From NCBI RefSeq assembly GCF_000718305.1, contig NZ_JOFQ01000044.1, positions 1 through 19,788 of the forward strand: a DNA stretch of 19,788 nt, written 5' to 3'. This DNA is from Streptomyces niger. Lineage in GTDB: Bacteria; Actinomycetota; Actinomycetes; Streptomycetales; Streptomycetaceae. The position numbers were made by a program, and so were the translations under genes. A model generated the notes under the pieces. It was given only the letters and a program-made list of their open reading frames with translations. It was not told the origin of the DNA and ran no database searches. Every line of letters begins with the position of its first letter. The first letter of the stretch is position 1. This document shows, piece by piece, positions 15,253-19,788 of this stretch.

Positions 15253-16166
15253 GATGTGCCCTTCCCTGTATCGGTGCCGCCCGGCTGCGCGGTACCGGTC
15301 TTCGGCTGTGCGGTTCGTACGATCAAGCTCGGCGCGGGCGGCAGCGTGAGCTCGCCCTCGGTGGAAATCCGGGTACGGACGCCGTAGTTCTGCTGCAGCA
15401 CATGCAGGTACTGGCCGTCGGCGCTGTCCTGAAAGGCCGTGCTGAGCCGCTGCCCGTCCCCCACCGCCAGCACCGTATACGGAGGTGCGAGCGGTTTGTT
15501 GTCGACCAGTATGGCGTCTCCCGCCGCCCTGATCGCCGAGAGGGAGGTGAGCCGCTGACCGTTCACGGAGATGGCTTCGGCGCCGGACTCCCAGAGACCG
15601 TTGACGACCCGTTGCATGTCCCGGTCGCGCACCCGCCCGGTGTCGGAGAAGCCGGAGCTCTCACGGGGGCCGCCGGTGCCGGCCTCCGCCTCCTTGGCAT
15701 CGTCCACGACCAGTTTCACGCCGGGCCCGGTGACCTGCGTGGAGCCGGACAGCAGCGCCAACAGATCGGCCCGCTCACCGTCGCTCTTCTTGAGCGCTTT
15801 GCGCTGCATGTCGCCGACGTCGTCCCTGAGGGAGTCGACGTGCTGCTGCAGTTTGTCGGCCTTGTCGGTGCCTTGGTCGATCCGAGCGATGAGCTCCTCG
15901 CGCTCCTTCGCCATGGTCGGTGCTGATATCCGCGCCTGCGCGGCCCCCACCGTGACGACCACGGCGGCCAACACCAGACCGGCCGCCAGGCCCAACTTGG
16001 CCCGCAACGTGCGCGGCAGGCCACCGTCCTCCGCCGCCTTGCGGGCCGCTGCCTCGGCGTACCCGTCATCGAGGCTGTGCTCCATGACATTGGTCAGCAG
16101 CGACATGGAGGCATCGGGGCGCGGAGCGTTTCCGGGGCTGCTCCGTTCGGGGTGCTGCTGCGACAT
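15249..16166 (-). CDS. DUF881 membrane protein
   Basis: This 305-residue protein has a cytoplasmic N-terminus of about 55 residues and one transmembrane helix at about 57-77 (LGLAAGLVLAAVVVTVGAA). A coiled coil (about 85-130) and an extracytoplasmic DUF881 domain (about 138-285; GPGVKLVVDDA, then LWESGAEAISVNGQRLT) follow. A Thr/Gly/Pro-rich end closes the protein. The ATG at 16166 (MSQQHPERSS) is used; ATGs at 16175 and 16106 are in frame and none has a convincing ribosome-binding site. It is the first gene of the DUF881-Sbp-DUF881 set, coupled to Sbp by a GTGA overlap and 85 bases after the guanylyltransferase gene. Its domain resembles that of the other DUF881 protein, consistent with an ancient duplication and possibly a heteromeric assembly. 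Function is unknown. Confidence 0.9.
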   Translation of the reverse strand: MSQQHPERSSPGNAPRPDASMSLLTNVMEHSLDDGYAEAAARKAAEDGGLPRTLRAKLGLAAGLVLAAVVVTVGAAQARISAPTMAKEREELIARIDQGTDKADKLQQHVDSLRDDVGDMQRKALKKSDGERADLLALLSGSTQVTGPGVKLVVDDAKEAEAGTGGPRESSGFSDTGRVRDRDMQRVVNGLWESGAEAISVNGQRLTSLSAIRAAGDAILVDNKPLAPPYTVLAVGDGQRLSTAFQDSADGQYLHVLQQNYGVRTRISTEGELTLPPAPSLIVRTAQPKTGTAQPGGTDTGKGTS

Positions 16167-16213
16167 GCCGCACATCGTCGCACGTCGGCGGTGCAGTCTC
16201 CCAATGGCCCCAC

Positions 16214-16238
16214 CGGCGCGCCGAATCGGGACGCGCCG
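16214..16238 (-). terminator. Hairpin between guanylyltransferase and DUF881 genes
   Basis: CGGCGCG (16214-16220) pairs with CGCGCCG (16232-16238) around 11 bases, in the 85-base gap after the guanylyltransferase stop. No T-tract follows. It may attenuate rather than stop transcription into the DUF881 operon. Confidence 0.35.
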
Positions 16239-16251
16239 ATGGGGACCCAGG

Positions 16252-18747
16252 TCAGCGACCCGCGCTGTCCACGACGGACGACCATTCGTCCAGGAGCTGC
16301 TGAGCGGAGGCGTCGTCCGGGCCCTCCGCCCACAGGTGCGTGACCGCCTCGGCCGGGTCGGGCAGCACCAGAACCCAGCGCCCGTCGGCCTCCACGACCC
16401 GTACGCCGTCGGTGGTGTCCACCGAACGGTCACCGGCCGCCTCGACCACGTGCCGCATGACGAGGCCCTTGACCGCCCACGGGGTCGCCAGGTCGCGCTT
16501 GAGGACGTGGGCACGCGGGATACGCGCGTCAATCTGGCTCAGCGTGAGCTGCGTACGGGCCACCAGACCGATGAGCCGCACGAAGGCAGCCGATCCATCG
16601 AACACGCTGGCGAACTCGGGAACGATGAAGCCGCCCCGTCCGTCACCACCGAAGATGGTGTCGTCTCCCCTGCCCACCCTGGTCAGATCGTCGGGCGACG
16701 TGGTCGTCCACTCCACCTGAGTGCCGTGGTACGCCGCCACCTGCTCGGCGATACGGGTGGTGGTCACGGGCAGGGCCACCCGGCCGCTGCGCCGCTCGGC
16801 GGCCACCAGGTCCAGCATGACCAGCAGGGCGCGGTCGTCCTCGATGATCCGCCCCCGCTCGTCAACGAGGGACAGCCGCTCGCCCACCGGGTCGAAGCGC
16901 ACACCGAAGGCCGCCCGCGCCGAAGCCACGATCTCGCCCAGCCGCACCAGGCCGGAACGCCGGGCGTCCTCCGTCTCCGTCGGCCGGGACTCGTCGAGAC
17001 CGGGGTTGATCGTCAGGGAGTCCACCCCGAGACGACCCAACAGGCTGGGCAGCACCAGGCCCGCGCTGCCGTTCGAGGCGTCTACGACGACCTTGAGGCC
17101 GGCTTCCGCGATTCCCGTGGTGTCCACGGACCGCAGCAACGAGCCGGTGTACGAGTCGAAGACGCTGGACGGGAAATGCAGGTCACCGATCTCGCCGGGG
17201 AAGGCGCGCCGGTACTCCTGCCGGGCGTAGACGCGGTCGAGCTTGCGCTGACCGCCCTGCGAAAGGTCCGCGCCCCGCTCGTCGAAGAACATGATGTCCA
17301 CGGAGTCCGGCACACCCGGCGTCGTCCGGATCATGATCCCGCCGGCGCTGCCCCTGGCGGTCTGCTGACGTGCCACCGGCAGCGGCACGTTCTCCAGGTC
17401 GCGTACGTCGATCGCGCTCGCCTGGAGCGCGGAAATCACCGCGCGCTTCAGTGCCCGGGCACCACGTGAATGGTCGCGCGCCGTGGTGACCGACGAACCC
17501 TTCTTGAGGGTCGTCGCGTACGCGCCCGCGAGCCGCACCGCCAGTTCTGGCGTGATCTCGACGTTCAGAATTCCGGAGACACCACGGGCGCCGAACAGAT
17601 GCGCCTGGCCGCGGGACTCCCAGATGACCGACGTGTTGACGAACGCGCCCGCCTCGATCGTCTTGAAGGGGTAGACGCGGACGTTCCCCTGAACAATCGA
17701 TTCCTCACCGACGAGGCACTCGTCACCGATGACGGCGCCGTCCTCGATGCGGGCCGCGCGCATCACATCGGTGTTCTTTCCGATGACACAGCCGCGGAGG
17801 TTGCACTGCTCGCCGATGTACACGTTGTCGTGCACCACGGCCTTGTGCAGGAACGCGCCGCTCTTCACGACGACATTCGATCCGACGACGGTGTGCTCAC
17901 GCAGTTCGACGCCGGCTTCGACCTTCGCGTAGTCGCCGATGTAGAGCGGGCCGCGCAATACGGCGTCCGGGTGAACCTCGGCACCCTCCGCCACCCACAC
18001 ACCCGGCGACATCTCGAAGCCGTCGATATCGACGTCGACTTTTCCTTCGAGAACGTCGGCCTGAGCCTTCACATAGCTCTCGTGCGTGCCGACGTCCTCC
18101 CAGTAGCCCTCGGCCACATAGCCGTAGATGGGCTTCCCTTCCTTCATCAGCTGAGGGAAGACATCGCCGGACCAGTCCACCGGAACGTCCGGCTCCACGT
18201 AATCGAAGACCTCGGGCTCCATCACGTAGATACCCGTGTTGACGGTGTCCGAGAAAACCTGACCCCAGGTCGGCTTTTCCAGGAACCGCTCGACCTGACC
18301 GTCCTCATCGACAATCGTGATACCGAACTCGAGCGGGTTGGGAACCCTGGTCAGGCAGACGGTGACGAGGGCGCCCTTCTCCTTGTGGAAACGAATCAGG
18401 TCGGTCAGGTCGAAGTCGGTGAGCGCATCACCGGAGATGACGAGGAAAGCGTCGTCCTTGAGCGCCTCCTCGGCGTTCTTGACGCTGCCCGCGGTGCCGA
18501 GCGGCTTTTCCTCATTGGCGTAGGTGAGCTCCATCCCGAGCTCTTCGCCATCACCGAAATAGTTGCGGACCAGTGAGGCCAGGAATTGGACCGTCACTAC
18601 GGTCTCACTGAGGCCATGCCGTTTCAACAGCCGCAGCACGTGCTCCATGATCGGCCTGTTCGCCACCGGAAGCAGCGGCTTGGGCATGCTCGAAGTCATG
18701 GGCCGAAGGCGCGTGCCTTCGCCGCCCGCCATCACAACGGCCTTCAT
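16252..18747 (-). CDS. Mannose-1-phosphate guanylyltransferase fused to pseudo-phosphomannomutase
   Basis: The N-terminal domain (1-235) is a sugar-phosphate nucleotidyltransferase with the signature [20 protein letters not shown] (8-27) and SGDALTDFD (105-113); by family it makes GDP-mannose from GTP and mannose-1-phosphate. A left-handed beta-helix of hexapeptide repeats follows (about 250-375). The C-terminal domain (about 385-831) has the phosphohexomutase fold, but its key loops are changed: RTTPGVP (474-480) replaces TASHNP, DPVGER (619-624) replaces DGDxDR, GDGRGG (701-706) replaces GExSGH, and LPDPAEA (795-801) replaces RPSGTEP. The 831 residues match the S. coelicolor homologue SCO1388 as I recall it, one of several manC-type genes there. 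The ATG at 18747 has GAGGAGG ten bases upstream; the longer frame is leader. GDP-mannose feeds polyprenyl-phosphate-mannose, protein O-mannosylation and phosphatidylinositol mannosides, which fits its place next to the phospholipid gene clsA. Confidence 0.92.
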   Translation of the reverse strand: MKAVVMAGGEGTRLRPMTSSMPKPLLPVANRPIMEHVLRLLKRHGLSETVVTVQFLASLVRNYFGDGEELGMELTYANEEKPLGTAGSVKNAEEALKDDAFLVISGDALTDFDLTDLIRFHKEKGALVTVCLTRVPNPLEFGITIVDEDGQVERFLEKPTWGQVFSDTVNTGIYVMEPEVFDYVEPDVPVDWSGDVFPQLMKEGKPIYGYVAEGYWEDVGTHESYVKAQADVLEGKVDVDIDGFEMSPGVWVAEGAEVHPDAVLRGPLYIGDYAKVEAGVELREHTVVGSNVVVKSGAFLHKAVVHDNVYIGEQCNLRGCVIGKNTDVMRAARIEDGAVIGDECLVGEESIVQGNVRVYPFKTIEAGAFVNTSVIWESRGQAHLFGARGVSGILNVEITPELAVRLAGAYATTLKKGSSVTTARDHSRGARALKRAVISALQASAIDVRDLENVPLPVARQQTARGSAGGIMIRTTPGVPDSVDIMFFDERGADLSQGGQRKLDRVYARQEYRRAFPGEIGDLHFPSSVFDSYTGSLLRSVDTTGIAEAGLKVVVDASNGSAGLVLPSLLGRLGVDSLTINPGLDESRPTETEDARRSGLVRLGEIVASARAAFGVRFDPVGERLSLVDERGRIIEDDRALLVMLDLVAAERRSGRVALPVTTTRIAEQVAAYHGTQVEWTTTSPDDLTRVGRGDDTIFGGDGRGGFIVPEFASVFDGSAAFVRLIGLVARTQLTLSQIDARIPRAHVLKRDLATPWAVKGLVMRHVVEAAGDRSVDTTDGVRVVEADGRWVLVLPDPAEAVTHLWAEGPDDASAQQLLDEWSSVVDSAGR

Positions 18748-18861
18748 GTCGGAAGCGTCCTCCTCGAAGAGATGACGATCTAGCCGACTTCGCCCGTCCA
18801 GATGGCCCACTTATCCCTGGGTGGGCACCCGGCCCTCACACATCTGCCGGTTAAGGCGAGC

Positions 18862-19470
18862 TCAGTCGGCCGCGGTGTCCGCCTTGATGATGCGGCGGAC
18901 CTGAACCACGTAGAGGATTCCTGCCCACCAATAGAGCGTTGTACCCCATCCGGCGAACGCCCATCCGAAAATAGCAGCGAGTGTATGCAGCCAGCCACTT
19001 CCGTCACTGAGAAGCAGCAACGGGAAGGCGTACATCAGGTTGAACGTGGCCGCCTTGCCGAGGAAGTTCACCTGCGGCGGACCGTACCGATACCGGCTGA
19101 GCCACCCCACCGCCACCAGCAGCATCAGCTCGCGGGCGAGCAGCGCAATGGTCAGCCACAACGGAAGGATCTCCCGCCAGGTGAGCCCCACCAGAGTGGA
19201 CAGTATGTACAGCCGATCGGCTGCCGGATCGAGTATGCGCCCCAGGCTGCTGATCTGATTCCAGCGGCGGGCCAGCTTCCCGTCCAGGTAGTCACTGACG
19301 CCGCTCAGAGCCAGGACGAGCAACGCCCAGCCGTCGGCCTTCGGACCGCCGAATTCCGGCCACAGAATCAACCACAGGAACACGGGCACGCCGACCAGGC
19401 GAGCCATGCTCAGAATGTTGGGGATGGTGAGGACGCGATCCGTCTGGATCCGCGTCTCCTGAACCTCCAC
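18862..19470 (-). CDS. clsA: Cardiolipin synthase, CDP-alcohol phosphatidyltransferase type
   Basis: This 202-residue membrane enzyme has the complete CDP-alcohol phosphatidyltransferase signature: D60, D63-G64, A67-R68, G77, D81 and D85. About five to six hydrophobic segments run from 20 to 190, ending in a short charged tail. In S. coelicolor the gene at this position (SCO1389) was shown to be a eukaryotic-like cardiolipin synthase, joining CDP-diacylglycerol and phosphatidylglycerol at the membrane. The homologue in M. tuberculosis is annotated pgsA2. Sequence alone cannot separate this activity from phosphatidylglycerophosphate synthase, so the call rests on locus identity. The GTG at 19468-19470 is chosen because AGGAGG lies seven bases upstream; the longer ATG frame runs into the 5S gene and is spurious. 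The gap of 114 bases to the guanylyltransferase gene permits cotranscription. Confidence 0.88.
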   Translation of the reverse strand: MEVQETRIQTDRVLTIPNILSMARLVGVPVFLWLILWPEFGGPKADGWALLVLALSGVSDYLDGKLARRWNQISSLGRILDPAADRLYILSTLVGLTWREILPLWLTIALLARELMLLVAVGWLSRYRYGPPQVNFLGKAATFNLMYAFPLLLLSDGSGWLHTLAAIFGWAFAGWGTTLYWWAGILYVVQVRRIIKADTAAD

Positions 19471-19555
19471 CCGTGGGCCTCCTGTGGGGAACGTAGCGAT
19501 GATGCCCCATGACTTTACCTGCCCGGTTCGTCCCCTCGTACCGCGGGCCCCGTAT

Positions 19556-19596
19556 CGGACACGGGCAGGCCGGCGGACACCGTCCGGCCGTGTCCG
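19556..19596. repeat. Three CGGACAC half-sites upstream of clsA
   Basis: CGGACACGG (19556-19564) and CCGTGTCCG (19588-19596) form a perfect 9-bp inverted repeat. A third copy of the half-site, CGGACAC, lies between them at 19574-19580, 18 bases from the first. The cluster is about 85-125 bases before the clsA start codon, suitable for an operator, but no cognate regulator is known. Confidence 0.45.
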
Positions 19597-19644
19597 AAAA
19601 CAAACGCCGGCCGACAGGCCGGGAGCTGGCAGGTGCACACATAC

Positions 19645-19688
19645 AAAAAGCTCCGGTCCCTGAACCAGAAGGTTCAGGGACCGGAGCT
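19645..19688 (-). terminator. rrn operon terminator
   Basis: Bases 19649-19666 and 19671-19688 form a perfect 18-bp stem (beginning AGCTCCGGTCCC on the minus strand) with the loop TTCT. The A run at 19645-19649 gives a T-tract on the minus strand. It lies eight bases after the 3' end of 5S rRNA, the normal end of a ribosomal RNA operon. Confidence 0.97.
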
Positions 19689-19696
19689 GAATAATT

Positions 19697-19788
19697 GTTC
19701 GGCGGCGTCCTACTCTCCCACAGGGTCCCCCCTGCAGTACCATCGGCGCTGAAAGGCTTAGCTTCCGGGTTCGAAATGTAACCGGGCG
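19697..19788 (-). rRNA. rrf: 5S ribosomal RNA, 3' part
   Basis: The minus strand reads CGCCCGGTTACATTTCGAAC, then CCGGAAGCTAAGCC, CGCCGATGGTACTGCAGGG and GGGAGAGTAGGACGCCGCC before ending GAAC. These are the conserved blocks of actinomycete 5S rRNA. About 92 of roughly 120 bases are present; the 5' part is beyond the end of the window. The 23S and 16S genes should lie just outside. The contig ends here presumably because rrn copies are repeated in the genome. Confidence 0.97.

Noticed and set aside
15571..17469. 632-residue plus-strand frame opposite the DUF881 and guanylyltransferase genes
   Set aside because: It spans the boundary between two well-supported minus-strand genes and shows no motif, so it is a shadow frame.
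18805..18826. Hairpin GCCCAC/GTGGGC between clsA and the guanylyltransferase gene
   Set aside because: Only 6 bp with a ten-base loop and no T-tract; too weak to call a terminator.
18862..19743. 293-residue extended form of ClsA starting at 19743
   Set aside because: The extra 91 residues would translate the rrn terminator and part of 5S rRNA. A GTG with AGGAGG at 19470 gives the normal family length.

Overview
The window reads as one end-to-end assembly contig from a high-GC actinomycete, almost certainly a Streptomyces or close relative. The evidence is the GC bias, GTG starts, GTGA-type gene overlaps, a DUF5999 protein, a eukaryotic-type cardiolipin synthase gene next to a ribosomal RNA operon, and 5S rRNA sequence typical of the genus. 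Bases 1-54 are not genomic: they are a Nextera i5 library adapter with index CTAAGCCT plus the transposase mosaic end. The other end stops inside the 5S rRNA gene, so the contig is bounded by an adapter-containing read on the left and by the rrn repeat on the right.

Layout, left to right. (1) 55-4461 holds genes of mixed orientation: a truncated CPBP-family intramembrane protease (-), a GCS2-type glutamate-cysteine ligase-like protein (-), an unrecognised 194-aa protein (+) and a 68-aa DUF5999 protein (+). The last two are each followed by a strong hairpin terminator. (2) 4559-7765 holds gcvP, the glycine decarboxylase P-protein (-), behind a tandem glycine riboswitch. (3) 7885-9965 holds a PRC-barrel protein (+) convergent with, and overlapping by 121 bp, dinB encoding DNA polymerase IV (-), whose repeat-rich C-terminal tail runs into the neighbour. 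(4) 10110-13053 holds, all on the minus strand, a MerR regulator, a DUF151 bifunctional nuclease, a second MerR regulator and a GarA-like zinc-ribbon/FHA protein. (5) 13244-16166 holds a DUF881 - small basic protein (Sbp) - DUF881 membrane module with GTGA stop/start overlaps. (6) 16252-19470 holds a mannose-1-phosphate guanylyltransferase fused to a phosphomannomutase-like domain, and the cardiolipin synthase clsA. (7) 19645-19788 holds the rrn-operon terminator and the 3' part of 5S rRNA (-).

Regions 2-6 match, in order, the conserved actinobacterial neighbourhood known in Mycobacterium tuberculosis as Rv1822-Rv1832 (pgsA2, DUF881, Sbp, DUF881, gcvH, garA, MerR, DUF151, MerR, gcvB); this comparison is from memory. 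Here gcvH is absent, and the sugar-nucleotide gene, dinB and the PRC-barrel gene are additional. The neighbourhood mixes envelope and division functions (cardiolipin, GDP-mannose, a membrane complex also found next to ftsA-ftsZ in Bacillus) with a phospho-dependent metabolic switch (FHA) and glycine catabolism.

The most interesting points are: a phosphomannomutase-like domain that has lost all four catalytic loops; the DUF881-Sbp-DUF881 module, one member of which carries about 335 residues of disordered, PGQ-repeat cytoplasmic sequence; the zinc-ribbon version of GarA with an ETT phosphorylation-type motif; and the overlap of dinB with its neighbour. I did not find a CRISPR array, insertion sequence, tRNA or phage gene. 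No wholly new system is demonstrated. The DUF881/Sbp module with its FHA and MerR neighbours is the best candidate for undescribed biology.
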